This document shows, one piece after another, positions 9,436-21,389 of a stretch of DNA of 64,000 nt. Each line of letters begins with the position of its first letter. Within the stretch, counting starts at the first letter, position 1. The position numbers were made by a program, and so were the translations under genes. Below the pieces are notes generated by a model, which searched no databases, was not told where the DNA came from, and saw only the letters and a program-made list of their open reading frames with translations. The DNA comes from Isoperla grammatica (Eukaryota; Arthropoda; Insecta; Plecoptera; Perlodidae): positions 30,582,311 to 30,646,310 of the forward strand of contig OX246749.1 in assembly GCA_945910005.1 (NCBI GenBank). The letters are read 5' to 3'.

Positions 9436-11713
9436 CATGATAATCATAATCATATTATTATCATTATTATTATCATCATCATAATTATCGTCGTTATCAT
9501 CATCAGTATCATCGTCATTATCATCGTCGTTATCGTTGTCCTTATCATCGTCGTTATCATCGTCGTTATCATTGTATTATTATCATTGTCGTTATCATCG
9601 TCGTTATCATCGTCGTTATCACCGTCGTTATCATCGTCGTTATCATTGTCATAATCACTGTCATAAGTATCATTGTCGTTATCATCGTCGTTATCATTGT
9701 CGTTATCATTGTCGTATCACCGTCGTTTTCATCTTCGTTATCATCGTCATTATCATTGTCATAATTATCATTGCCGTTATCATCGTCGTTATCATCGTCA
9801 TTATCATTGTCATTATTATCATTGCAGTTATCATCGTCGTTATCACCGTCGTTATCATCGTCGTTATCATCGTTGATTGCATCGTCGTTATCATCGTCGT
9901 TATCACCGTCGTCATTAATGTCGTTATCATTGTCGATATCATCGTCATAATCATCGTCGTTATCATTGTTGTACTCTTTGAAATTACCATTGTCGTTATC
10001 ATCTATGTTATCATCGTCGTTATCATTGTCGTTATCATTGTCATAATCATTGTCATTATTATCATTGTCGCTATCACCGTCGTTATCATCGTCGTTATCA
10101 TCGTCATTAGTATCATTGTCGTTATCATCGGCGTTATCATCGCCGTAATCATCGCCGTTATCAACGTCGTTATCATCGTTGTTATCACTGTCGTAATCAT
10201 TGTCATTATTATCATTGTCGCTATCACCGTCGTTATCATCGTCGTTATCATCGTCATTATCATTGTCATATGATACCTTGTCGTTATCATTGTCATTATC
10301 ATCATCGTTATCATTGTCGTTATCTTCTATGTTATCATCGTCGTTTTCACCGTCGTTATCATTGTCGTTATCATTATCAATGGCATAAGTATCAATGTCG
10401 TTATCATTGTCGTTGTAATCGTCGTTGTCATCGTCGTTATCATAGTCGTTATTATTGTTATAATTATTGTCATAATTATCATTGCCGTTATCATTGTCGT
10501 TATCATCGTCGTTATCATTGTCGTTATCATCGTTTTATCATCGTCGATGTCATCTTCGTTTTAATTGTCGTTATCATTGTCATTATTATTATTTTCGTTG
10601 TCATTGTTGTTTGTATCGTCGTTATCATCATCGTTATCATTGTTATCATTGTTTTTATCACCGTCGTTAGCATCATCCTTTTCATTGTTATAATCGTTGT
10701 CATTATTATCATTGTCGTTATCACCGTCGTTATCATCGGCGCTATCATCGCCGTTATCATCGGCGTTATCATCGCCGTTATCATCGGCGTTATAACCGTC
10801 GTTATTATCGTTGTTATCACTGTCGTTATCACTGTCATTATTATCACTGTCGTCATCATCGTGGTTTGCATCGTCGTTTTCACCGTCGTTATCATTGTCG
10901 TTATCATCGTCATAATCAATGGCATTAGTATCATTGTCGTTATCATTGTCGTTATTATTGTTATAATTATTGTCATAATTATCATTGCCGTTATCATTGT
11001 CGTTATCATCGTCGTTATCATTGTCGTTATCATCGTTTTATCATCGTCGATGTCATCTTCGTTTTCATTGTCGTTATCATTTTCATTATCATCGTCGTTA
11101 GCATCATCCTTATCATTGTCATAATCATTGTCATTATTATCATTGTCGTTATCACCGTCGTTATCATCGTCGTTATCATCGTCATTACCATTGTCATTAG
11201 TATCATTGTCGTCATCATCGACGTTATCACCGTCGTTATCATCGTTGTTATCACTGTCGTTATCATTATCATCATTATCATTGTCGTCATCATCGTTGTT
11301 TACATCGTTGTTATCACCGTCGTTGTCATTGTCGTTATCAGTGTCGTTATCATTGTCATTATCATCGTCGTTATCATTGTCGTTATCATCGTTGTTTGCA
11401 TCGTTGTTATCACCGTCGTTATCATCGTCGTTATCACTGTCGTTATCATTGTCATTATCATCGTTTTTATCATTGTCGTTATCATCGTTGTTATCACTGT
11501 CGTTATCATTGTCGTTATCATTGTCATTATTATCACCGTCGTTATCATCGTCATTATCACCGTCGTCATCATCGTCGTTAACATTGTAATTATCATCGTC
11601 ATTATCATCGTCGTTATCATTGTCGTTATCATCGTTGTTATCATCATTGTTATCACCGTCGTTATCATCGTCGTTATCATTGTCGTTATCATCGTCGTTA
11701 TCATCGTCGTCAT
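9436..11713. repeat. 2.3-kb degenerate TCATCGTCGTTA-type microsatellite
   Basis: Triplet-based array of ATC, GTC, GTT, ATT mixtures such as TTATCATCGTCG and TTATCATTGTCG. T is kept at every third position over long stretches. In register the plus strand reads Ile/Val and the minus strand Asp/Asn. Local higher-order duplication is present (about 10446-10562 recurs at 10949-11065). Long open frames here are composition artefacts. Confidence 0.95.
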
Positions 11714-11767
11714 CCCAGTCAGGGCGAACTCTTATTACAGTTATACAATACAATACAATACAATACA
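11714..11767 (+). repeat. SINE tail fragment with (AATAC)n
   Basis: CCCAGTCAGGGCGAACTC then TCTTATTACAGTTATAC match the 3' part of the SINE remnant at 7784. They are followed by (AATAC)n. A LINE 3' end in the opposite orientation abuts it. Confidence 0.45.
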
Positions 11768-12470
11768 AAGGTCTTTATTTGCAATAAGCAATACAAAAAG
11801 GCGAGGTTCGAACAGAGTTCGCTCTTCCACCTAACCTATGTTTACAGTCTTAGTCTATAATCATATTAATGCAGTAAGAGGTGTTCCACTGTATGAAGAT
11901 ATTAGCTGCAACGCATATACCTAGACATATTATATGGCTTAAAGACGTTAACAACTACACACATTATATATATACACAATACAAAAAAAAAAAATGCAAT
12001 ATATGCATTGATACGCCTAATTAACTATAAAAACTAATGCTTATTAAAATAACTCTAAAATAGAAATATGCATAAAATGTAACTTAACTAGGTATTGAGA
12101 ATCCACTTATAACACTTTTGTTTGAATACGTACGAACTATTGGTTGCTTGCTTAGTTGAATGGGGCAACATGTTCCATAGCTTAGGGGCGAGAACTGAGA
12201 AAGAAGCACTGCCTGCCACAGAGTGATGTAAGGGGATTTCATACGTACTATTCCTTGTATTCTAACTGTGGTACGAGCCCGTATGCTTTAGTTTATTATA
12301 TAAATAACCCGGTCTTTTATTTCTTATAATTCTCGCGATATTGCAATAATAATGTAAGGTTCTACGTTGGTGCATTTTTAGAATTTTGTGTTTATCATAT
12401 ATGTAGCTAATGTGGTCAAACTTTCTAATATTACACGCAAAGCGAATTACAAGGTTTGTTGATGATTACA
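11768..12470 (-). pseudogene. 5'-truncated CR1/L2-like LINE, ORF2 C-terminus
   Basis: Read on the minus strand, 12470-12090 encodes the end of a non-LTR reverse transcriptase protein: an RFACNIRKFDHISYIYDKHK stretch, then AGSASFSVLAPKLWNMLP and a Phe-Lys-rich end. One in-frame TAG lies near 12262. The 3' UTR carries AATAAA just before the junction with the (AATAC)n tract. Only the last 130 or so codons remain. It is dead. Confidence 0.75.
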
Positions 12471-12491
12471 AAAACAAACAAGTCACGGAGC

Positions 12492-12645
12492 CACAGCCTT
12501 CTCGAACGTCAGTTCAATCCGCGCAAGGTCCACTTGATCTCCGCCTAGCGGAGGCTCGTCGAACTCTTGGGAGTTCGACGAGCCTCCGCTAGGCGGAGAT
12601 CAAGTGGACCTTGAATCCGCGGATTGACCCGTCGAGAAGGCTGTG
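12492..12645. mobile_element. Mini-MITE family A, interrupted by a family B copy
   Basis: Termini CACAGCCTTCTCGA / TCGAGAAGGCTGTG. Flanks CACGGAGC (12484-12491) and CACGGACC (12646-12653) form an 8-bp target duplication with one mismatch. Removing the family B insert and its duplicated 8 bp leaves a 56-bp palindromic element, the same length as the intact copy at 30273. The 8-bp duplication suggests the hAT superfamily. Confidence 0.8.
12524..12613. mobile_element. Mini-MITE family B (90 bp) nested in family A
   Basis: Near-perfect palindrome CAAGGTCCACTTGATCTCCG ... ending GGACCTTG. It is flanked by a perfect 8-bp duplication AATCCGCG (12516-12523 and 12614-12621). The uninterrupted family A copy at 30273 has a single version of that site. 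CAAGGTC termini and an 8-bp duplication fit hAT. Confidence 0.85.
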
Positions 12646-13009
12646 CACGGACCTTTGGGAGTTGGACGAGCCCCCGCTAGGGCACAGAGAGTCGATAATG
12701 AAGTTAAGAAGGTTCTCAAACCTCCTAGCAAGTTCAACGAGCCTCCGCTAGGCGGCGATCCAGCGGATCTACTGCGGGCCAGCGTCTATTTGATACTTGG
12801 CGTCGCCTGACACTTGGCCAATATCGTCTCGTGTCAGCGCCCTGGGAATAATCTCGCCTCGGTCAGCACCCTGGAAATCTTCCGTTGTAGACCTAAAAGC
12901 GAAACATGGAGTCAAATAACAATTTTTATTGATGCTTTTTTGTCCTATTTTTTGTATTTATTATTACAAAGCTTAGATTAGCTTCATGTGTTTGTCTGTC
13001 TGGACGGAA

Positions 13010-13290
13010 TCTTATAATCGATATTTCACCTACTTCTAAATGTCCGATCGAGCTGAAATTTTCCACACATACGTATTCTTAATGACAACACATGAATCAA
13101 TTGTAATATTTACTAAATAGTTTATTAATCCATCATTGTTAATTAATCAACGTTTTATATTGTAATCGATATTTCACCCATTTTCCAACGTCTGACCGAG
13201 CTGAAAGTTTTCAATACATGAATCAATGTATCACATTCACTAGTTAATCAATTAATTAATCATAATTAATCAAACAAAGCTTATATGGGA
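13010..13290. repeat. Imperfect 145-bp duplication
   Basis: Two diverged copies of a segment with AATCGATATTTCACC, then GACCGAGCTGAAA and ACATGAATCAAT. Non-coding and AT-rich. Confidence 0.6.
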
Positions 13291-13597
13291 AGTTGGTCAC
13301 AGCTATATATAGTGAGGATGGCCTAACCAGATGCAGGCATCGGATTTACACACCCGCTGGTTGTTCGGGACTCAAATATCCGCGATGAAAGCATCAGAAA
13401 TGATGCTATTTTTTTTGCTATGCGGCGACAACGCTCAACGTGCTCCACTTGCAAGTTCAACCCCGTGCGGTGTCATTCACCATGTACGCATTGTTGCGTT
13501 CCTATCGCGTGGTTCGATCTCACAGTTGATCGAATAGAGTTGGTGCCAGAACAACTACTGTTACAACATTACAACATTCGTTAAGACTAAAAAGTAT

Positions 13598-13897
13598 AAA
13601 ATAATATTACATGAAAAAAATACTTTTTTAAAACAACGCTTATATTTAAATGTACTAAAAAGTAAAAAATAAATTTTAGCCCGACAAGTCTATGCCTTAC
13701 TCGGAAAATAAAAGCGTTGGGCGCTTTACCTCCATGAAGAACTATATTCTGTCATCTATGTCAATACCGTGAGCACCCAACGCTTTTATTCTCCGAGTAA
13801 GGCATAGACTTGTCGGGCGAAAATTAATTTTTTAATTTTTAGTACATTTAAATATAAGCGTTGTTTTAAAAAAGTATTTTTTTCATGTTATATTATT
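13598..13897. mobile_element. Foldback MITE (about 300 bp)
   Basis: Two arms of about 125 bp are near-perfect inverted copies. They start AAATAATATTACATG and contain GACAAGTCTATGCCTTACTC and AAAGCGTTGGG. The loop is short and non-coding. Confidence 0.88.
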
Positions 13898-14544
13898 TAT
13901 ATATAATACAAGTACATTTTACCTTATGAACAAATTTATCATACCTACAACAAATCCACCACTTAAGCGTGGGCTCTTATCTTTAGTTAACATAATATTT
14001 GACAATACAATTATTCACATTTTTATTTTACCTATATTGTTTTAGTATACAACAGCTATATAATTACTTCAATTACAACAAACCTTTCAGCCTGATTCCA
14101 TATCCATAGAGATATGTTATTTTAGCGTATAAGGTTTTAGATGCTAAATTGGTCATTTTTTATTGGTTTTATTTTTGGTAACGCTACAAAATGCTAATTT
14201 TACAAAAAATATGTGTTCCCGTTCCTATTGAGATTTAGTAAAGAACTGCATTTTAACCCCTTAAGAAGTTAAAAGTTACAACTGAATTGATTTTAACTAG
14301 TACCTGCACATGTTTCATTCGAAGTGCAAGAAACCCCCTGATATACAACGTTTTGACGGAAAGAAAAATATAAATGCTACAAAATGCTAAATTTAAAATA
14401 ATTAATGCTAAATTTAGAGAAAATTTTTGCTTAAAAGACGTATCTCTACATATACACAATACTAGAAAGTGTTACATATATATACATTATTTTCTTTCTC
14501 CTTTCTAGTCCTACCCCAGTTAGTGATGTATTACCACATATCAA

Positions 14545-14945
14545 TTTATTTATTTGTGTTATAAAGATATTTATTCATCCCAGAAAGAACTCGTTACATA
14601 AGATTGCTCCATTAACTTCCCAGTTTTTATTGCATAAGTTTATTGGACTCTATTCTTAAACGTTTTGGATTGTTCTCATTGTGCATACTTTTGGGGATTC
14701 GATTGAATATTTTTAAACCTCTCACAAATATTGAATTCTCTTCTTTTATTTTGTGTATTCTGTTGACGTTTAAATTCATTGCTCTCCTTCTTTGATATTT
14801 GTGTATATTCCCAACCTCGGTTAATTTGTCCCTTAAGTATTTTGGCGTAAGACCTTTATATGTTTTGTGAATGAATGAGGGGGTATTAAGTAGTATTCTT
14901 TCTTTTACTTGCATCCATCCTAATGCCTTACACATTTTATGAAAA
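14545..14945 (-). pseudogene. Non-LTR retrotransposon ORF2 C-terminal fragment
   Basis: The minus frame 14935-14627 encodes about 100 residues typical of the end of a LINE reverse transcriptase protein, with HKTYKGLTPKYLRDKL and FVRGLKIFNRIPKSM. AATAAA signals follow (GAATGAATAAATATC). It is 5'-truncated with no catalytic motif, and differs from the other LINE tails in the window. Confidence 0.6.
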
Positions 14946-15399
14946 TAGTATAATTAATAACAACAATAATATTAGTAATAACTTAATAGTATATTAAGTG
15001 AAATAAAGATATATGTATTCAAAAATGTGGAATCTTGTTATTTGCTAATTCAAATTTGTTGTACGGGATTTTGGTGTAAATTGATATTATTTTATTAAAA
15101 CACTTTCAACATTTTTTCAAACTAAAATTACAAAAATGTGCAGGACGATCCACAGTCTCTGAATGTTTTAAGTGTACTTTGATGTTGTTGTAATAATGTT
15201 GTATTTATTGTATTTTATTATATCCATGTATCTCTGGAATGTATACCTCGGTATACATCTGTAATGGGTAAATATATAATAATAATAATTACTCAAACCT
15301 TCCTGTAAGAAGATCCCTTTTACTCCTTGGATGAGTTCCTTCGTCCTCAATGAATTACTTTCCCGCATATTCATCGTTATAACTTGTAAAATTATACTT

Positions 15400-15485
15400 A
15401 TGTCGTTTATTATCTCTGTAGTAAACTGTATTTTAGAATTTAGTCACAAACCTAATGAATGAATAAATACAAATACAAATAGCGG
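15400..15485 (+). repeat. Possible retroelement 3' end
   Basis: GAATGAATAAATACAAATAC resembles a LINE or SINE 3' tail with AATAAA. No coding part is visible. Confidence 0.25.
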
Positions 15486-15944
15486 CGATCAATGTCTTCC
15501 AATACTATTGTAATGTCTTTGGCAATATTCGACAAAATGAGACGCCGTGGCATGCAACATGATTAGGGTGACAAAAAACGAAGAACCGGGACACTTCCGA
15601 GATTGTGGTCATGTACCATTGTCCATTAGCATTAGGGTCTGGGGCAGAGTCCCAGCCGCCGGAGGCAAGAATAAAAAACAAACATTTAGGTTAGATTAAT
15701 ATCATAAATAATGCTAACATTAAGATGTATTTATAAGCTCAATCTTATGTACAAATTAGGTAATTGACGACTCCTACAATATACAATGTCTTATACAATG
15801 TATATATCAATTGGAAGAAATAAAATACAAAACAATACAATATCTTTAGACATTTTTGAACTCAAGGTAGCCTTTATAAAGATTTGAGCAATTGGAAGGC
15901 ACAATTAGTATTACTAATCAAAAAATCTGAAATTCGAAAAAATG

Positions 15945-16066
15945 TACTATACTATACTATACTATACTACTACATGCTATACACTCCCTTTATGACAACA
16001 CTCCCTATATGATTTCACTCCCGTTATGACGTCACCCCCTTTATGACATCACTCCCTTTATGACGA
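15945..16066. repeat. (TACTA)n and 20-bp tandem repeats
   Basis: A short TACTA run is followed by about five copies of a CACTCCCTTTATGACATCA-like unit. Confidence 0.8.
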
Positions 16067-16069
16067 CCT

Positions 16070-17030
16070 CCGCGATGTGTTATGGATTCGGACATGTGGC
16101 GGTTTTTCCAAAGTTGCAAAATTATGGAACGTAAAGCGAGAAAATATCATCACCATCGACCTAGAGGGGCATTTCTCTAGAGGGCCATCACAGCCTTCTG
16201 GAAGAGCCAAATAACCCCGATTACATGGCGGAATGAGTCCGGTACTGAGTACTGTCCACGCCATGTGAACACCTAGCAAATGGGACCGAACCGACTGGGT
16301 CCAGTCCGCCCAAAAACCTAGACTAGACCGAAAGACCGTACTGACTGAAGAACTGAAACTTTGAAAATACTCTGTTTGGAGATGAAAAATGATTGTAGTT
16401 GCCATCAACAAAAATCAAGTGAAATAGTTACAACAGCTTGTAACCATTTGTTTGCCGGGATGCATCTATAAATAAATTTTATATGGTAGAAGGAAAAAGT
16501 AAGGTTATGTACGACCAAAACGAACAAGTGTGGCGCGAGACCGAAATCAAGTTTGGGTACACCTTCATAAAAACGCAAGTGGCCATGACAGTTCTCAGTC
16601 CATAACTTATGTGTAGTAGCAGTAGGTAGCTAATGTGTACTACTAGATCAAAAGTTGATCTCCGATACCGGCTTCCCAAAAACAAGGTTGTATACTAAAG
16701 TATATGAGCAGACCTTGCAAAAAGGATTTATTTCGCTAGTGCTACGCAGTGAAAAAGTTTGGCAGCGGGCAGCGCCATTGGCTAATAAATAAATACTCTA
16801 CTCGTAACTCGACTCACCTCCGTGCTCACTGCAGAGCACTGCCGGATGTTGGGGGCGTACTGGATGTTGAGACAACGGCCACTCCTCGCTGTAGTCGCCA
16901 GATCGCGGTACCTCCATTCAGGAAGAGACGCCGATGCCGGAGGGTGAGAATCCTGCGCCGTCTTCGTCACCCGGGCAGGCGAGCTCTGGCGCGGGGTGGG
17001 GGGGGGGGGGGGGGCTCTGTAACAGAACAC
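16070..17030. other. Intergenic sequence without recognised gene
   Basis: I see no domain in either strand. A G homopolymer of about 14 lies near 17000. Small open frames look random. Confidence 0.4.
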
Positions 17031-17034
17031 AGAC

Positions 17035-17531
17035 TATTGGAGCACAACTACTGACTCCCGTCTGGGCCCGGGGAAGAATAGAGCCTATTCTTCCCCGAGC
17101 CCAGACGGGTCTCCTTTCGTCGCCTCATACGACTAGCAGAGTCATTCTCAGCCTATTCTACCCCGGACCGAGGCGCACTCCTTTCGTCGCCTCATACGAC
17201 TAGCAGAGTCACTCTCAGCCTATTCTACCCCGGGCCCAGACGGGTCTCCTTTCGTCGCCTCTTACGACTAGCAGAGTCACTCTCAGCCTATTCTACCCCG
17301 GGCCGAGGCGGGTCTCCTTTCGTCGCCTCATACGACTAGCAGAGTCACTCTCAGCCTATTCAACCCGGGGCAAAGACGGGTCTCCTTTCGTCGCCTCTTA
17401 CGACAAGCAGAGTCACTCTTGGCCTAATCTTCCCCGGGCCGAGCCGGGTCTTCTTTCGTCGCCTCTTACGACAAGCAGAGTCACTCTTGGCCTTTTCTAC
17501 TCCGGGCCGAGCCGGGTCTCCTTTCGTCGCC
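17035..17531. repeat. 67-bp satellite, block 1
   Basis: About seven copies of a 67-68 bp unit with GCAGAGTCACTCTCGGCC, TACCCCGGGCC and CTCCTTTCGTCGCCTCTTAC. The block is interrupted by the LINE insertion that follows and resumes at 21727. Confidence 0.92.
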
Positions 17532-17541
17532 TCTAACAATA

Positions 17542-17572
<31 letters not shown>

Positions 17573-18214
17573 GGTCTTTATTGAAGGCGGGATTAAGGCC
17601 AGCTAGGCCTTATCTTCCATCCAACCTTTTAACAAATAATACATTTTGATACAGACAATAAACAATAGACAGTAGTACAATAATAATTAACTATTCAATA
17701 CATACACTAAAATACAAACTCATAATGAAAAACAAAAAATTAATTGCAAATAAGGTTAACCATTCATTCAAAAACTACATTAGAGTTTAATTTGAAGTTA
17801 GCGTTAACATATTAAAATATAATAATAACGCAGTAATTATTTAATCAGTGTCTACGATCATTCATACATAGCAATTTAACAAAAGAAACAAACAAAACAA
17901 AAAGACAGGAAAACAGGAAACAGGCTTATCATTCATGCACACCCCATTCATACGGCAACAAGAAAGTTTTACGAAATTTTAGACAATAATATATAGATAG
18001 CTATTTGGTGGATTTGGTTTTTACGTTATTATAGCTATATTTCGGCCTTGTGATGACATTGCTCGAAATATAGATTGTGAGTTTTACTCTTGAAAATGTA
18101 AAAATTATTGATATGCACATCCCTGATCTCTGAAGGATGGGCATTCCAAGTTCTAATGGCGTTGATTGTAAATGAGTTGTCAAGTAAAGTTGTCCTGTGT
18201 AATGGAAAAGTAAG

Positions 18215-21076
18215 TTATGTGCCTGATCTCGACCTTGTGTTAAAAAGATGGTTTGAGTGGAGGTATTGAAAATTGTCAGTAAGGTATGCGGGTAAAGAAG
18301 TGGATAGTATTCGGTGAACCATACAGACTGAGTGAAGGTTACGTCTTTCGTTCAGACGGAGCCATGAAAGATGTTTGAAACCAGGGGTGATATGATCGGA
18401 TTTCTTGATTCCTAAAATAAAACGTATACATGAATTTTGAGCCCTCTGTAAGCGGATTGCCAAGTCTTCGGTCAAGTCATTATAAACAACGTCACAGTAG
18501 TCAAAATGTGGGAGTATGAGGCATTGGACAAGCATTGTCTTCAGTTTGGTAGGTAAAAAGTTTTTAAGTCTGTTGAGTGAGTGTAATGCTGCGTAAGTCT
18601 TTTGGCACACGTGTTGAATGTGGTCTGACCAAGAGAGGTTGTCCGTCATGTAGAGTCCCAAGTTTTTAACAGTTTTTTGTAAGGGTATGACGACGCCATT
18701 TAAAGTGACGCGTTGCAGTGATGTATAATCTAGTTTTTTAAGTAATTTGTGATAGCCGAAGATAATTGTTTGTGATTTATTTGGATTTATACTCAAAAAA
18801 TTCTCAGCAGCCCAGTTTGAAAGACCTTTTAAGTCCTCGTTCATCAAGAATATTGCATGGTTAATTGATGAAGGCGAGGCGCGTAGATAGATTTGTAGGT
18901 CGTCGGCGTATAAGTGATAACTGCAATGGGTAAGAGAAGATGAAATGTCATTTATATAAATAGAAAATAATAAGGGCCCAAGTACACTGCCTTGCGGTAC
19001 CCCAGCATTTACCGCCAGCCACGATGATTGGTTGTCACCTGATATTGTGCTTTGCTGTCTACCACGGAGATAAGAATTCATCCACTCAAGTGTTGAGTCA
19101 GAAAAATGCATAGATTTAAGTTTACTGAGTAATATGTCAAAGTCAACGATGTCAAATGCTTTGCTAAAATCGAGTAGTGTCAAAAGTGTGAGTTGTCGGT
19201 TGTCCATGTTTGTCCTAATGTCATCTGTAACTTTAATTAATGCTGTGCATGTGCTATGATTAGTTCTGAAACCGGATTGATGCTTATCTAATAAGTCATT
19301 ATCTTTCAGATATTGAGACATTTGTTTATGAACGATGAATTCTAGAGCTTTTGAAAGAGCGGGAAGAATGCTTATGGGTCGATAATCGCTGGCTGAGTCT
19401 GGCTTAGTATTTTTTGGTAGAGGGCGAACAAGTGAATGCTTCCACGTGGTTGGATATTGTTGAGTTGTCAAAGAAAAGTTGAAGAGGTAAGTTATTGGCT
19501 CGATTAGAATAGGCGAAAGTTGTATCATGTGTTGAATGAGCTTTATCGAGATAAGGTCAACTCCTTGAGCACTCGTTTTTATTCGTCTGATCGCGTGAAG
19601 GGTGCACTTTGGTGTTACATGAGAAAAATAAAATTTGCCGTGGGTAGGTTGGATATAGTTAGCTTTTAGATGTTCCAAATTTGTGTTTTTGTGTGTGGGG
19701 TTTGCATTTTGAGAAAGCGTTGTAAAGTGAGTGTTTAGGGTGTCAAGAGGTATTTCTATTGGCGTGTCATCTGTTTTTTGTTTTCCTATACCCATTTGCG
19801 TGAGGTGTTGCCACATTTTTCGTGCCGGTATTTTTGTGTCTAGTAAATTATAAGTATGTCGTCTTTTTTCTGTCCGTATAATTTGGTTTGTTTTGTTTCG
19901 AAGTCCTCTGTATTTTTCTTTATTTTCATTAGTAGGGTTTGTTTTATATTGATTGAACGCCCCATCTCTCCTGGCCATGAGATCTTTTATTTGAACTGTA
20001 ATCCACGGGGAGGGCGGTTTAGTCACTCTCACCGTTCTCAAGGGTGCATGTTTGTCGTATAGGTCTAACACTAGACAGTTAAATTCAGATAGTTTATCAT
20101 CAAGTGTCGGGAGATTTTCGAGGTTGGACCAGGGTAGCGAAATAGAATCTATCTTAAATTGTGCAGGATCAATTAATTTCATGTTGCGTCTAGTTATTAA
20201 TTTTTGTTTTTGCTTCGGTACGCGGATCGAGTATTGGAGGTAAATTAGGTCGTGCGCAGAGATTCCTGGTACAGACAGCTGACCGTGATTAAGGACTCTA
20301 GCAACATTTGATGTCATCATCAAGTCAATCCAGGTGTGCGATGAACTAGTGTGATGGGTGGGCTGTAATGGAAGTACTGCTAAGTTGCAGGATTCAAAAA
20401 TAGTATTTAGTTGCTTTGTGTCCGTGTGATTAGTTGATAATAAATTAGTGTTAAAATCGCCCATGACTATAACATGTTCAAAGTGTGGAATGTAGGTTAA
20501 AAGAGAGGTCTCGAATTCAGTTAGAAAGCCAATTTTTGGGGGTCGGTAGACGACCGCTAGGAGAACTGACTGATTAGAGATTTTAATTTCGAATAAAATG
20601 TACTCTGGCCTAGAGGAATACGCACTTGGAGATTTACATAAAACTTTACTTTTTAGGTCCTTGCGAATATACGCGCACACACCACCCCCTCGGCGTTTAG
20701 TCCGATCATTTCTAACAAGACGGTATCCGTCTATTTCTACTAAACTCGAGTTTAATGATGGTTTCAACCACGACTCACTGATTAGAATGACGTGTACTTT
20801 ATTTTCGTCAAAAATGGTTTGAAGTTCAAGGCAATGAGACATGACAGATGAGGCATTTAGGTGAACGACCTGTAGCGCGCGAGGATGTCCGATGAGTTCG
20901 TTCTTTAGAATATCCGAAGTTGAGGGATGGTTCGTCGGAGAGAGGGGGGGTGAGAGACAGGAGTCATTGAAAACATCTGGGAGTGCTGAGAGGGCTGTCG
21001 TAAAGTCGGTCAGGGTGGGTGTGGTGGGGGGTCTTCTTGGAATGCCCATGTTTGCCAATTTAGCTTTTTGAGCCAT
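18215..21076 (-). CDS. LINE ORF2: endonuclease-reverse transcriptase (953 aa)
   Basis: Makes the nicking endonuclease and reverse transcriptase used for target-primed insertion. An apurinic-type endonuclease domain occupies about residues 65-300 (LNASSVMSH, ISESWLKP, MGDFNTN, SAHDLIYL). Reverse transcriptase follows at about 500-800, with YRPISILPALSK, GFRTNHSTCTALIK, LLDFSKAFD, GVPQGSVLGPLLFSIYIND and the catalytic YADDLQIY near 721. The C-terminal helical region ends normally. No stop or frameshift interrupts it, and 953 residues is full length for CR1/L2-type ORF2. It is most like the fragment at 59224-61263 within this window. The copy lacks a complete ORF1. Confidence 0.88.
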   Translation of the reverse strand: MAQKAKLANMGIPRRPPTTPTLTDFTTALSALPDVFNDSCLSPPLSPTNHPSTSDILKNELIGHPRALQVVHLNASSVMSHCLELQTIFDENKVHVILISESWLKPSLNSSLVEIDGYRLVRNDRTKRRGGGVCAYIRKDLKSKVLCKSPSAYSSRPEYILFEIKISNQSVLLAVVYRPPKIGFLTEFETSLLTYIPHFEHVIVMGDFNTNLLSTNHTDTKQLNTIFESCNLAVLPLQPTHHTSSSHTWIDLMMTSNVARVLNHGQLSVPGISAHDLIYLQYSIRVPKQKQKLITRRNMKLIDPAQFKIDSISLPWSNLENLPTLDDKLSEFNCLVLDLYDKHAPLRTVRVTKPPSPWITVQIKDLMARRDGAFNQYKTNPTNENKEKYRGLRNKTNQIIRTEKRRHTYNLLDTKIPARKMWQHLTQMGIGKQKTDDTPIEIPLDTLNTHFTTLSQNANPTHKNTNLEHLKANYIQPTHGKFYFSHVTPKCTLHAIRRIKTSAQGVDLISIKLIQHMIQLSPILIEPITYLFNFSLTTQQYPTTWKHSLVRPLPKNTKPDSASDYRPISILPALSKALEFIVHKQMSQYLKDNDLLDKHQSGFRTNHSTCTALIKVTDDIRTNMDNRQLTLLTLLDFSKAFDIVDFDILLSKLKSMHFSDSTLEWMNSYLRGRQQSTISGDNQSSWLAVNAGVPQGSVLGPLLFSIYINDISSSLTHCSYHLYADDLQIYLRASPSSINHAIFLMNEDLKGLSNWAAENFLSINPNKSQTIIFGYHKLLKKLDYTSLQRVTLNGVVIPLQKTVKNLGLYMTDNLSWSDHIQHVCQKTYAALHSLNRLKNFLPTKLKTMLVQCLILPHFDYCDVVYNDLTEDLAIRLQRAQNSCIRFILGIKKSDHITPGFKHLSWLRLNERRNLHSVCMVHRILSTSLPAYLTDNFQYLHSNHLFNTRSRSGT

Positions 21077-21389
21077 TTATGCAGAATAACACTAGACATA
21101 ATTTTAGGGGATGCACAAAAACAATAACGATATCATTTACAAGGTAATGAAAGTTTTCAAACTCACCATATGAACTGTCGTATTCTTTCTTGTTTACACA
21201 CACATACACACAATCACGCATAAGCCACACGATTAAGAGTAACACTGTTAAAATATAAATAATCACAAAAACTAACACTAACACTAAAATACAAATTATT
21301 GACAACACATGAACTCTTTCGTCCATGACGTGGAAACTTCCGTGTATCCAAATGGGGATCTTTTGAAAACATTGCCAACATGCGGATGT

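Noticed and set aside
10527..11768. 413-codon minus-strand frame rich in Asp/Asn, and Ile/Val, Met-Ile-Thr and Ser-Leu frames
   Set aside because: They are translations of the triplet microsatellite; all registers stay open because of composition. No unique sequence, no gene structure.
16058..16411. 117-codon minus-strand frame
   Set aside because: No recognisable domain or splice context; it overlaps tandem repeats at one end.
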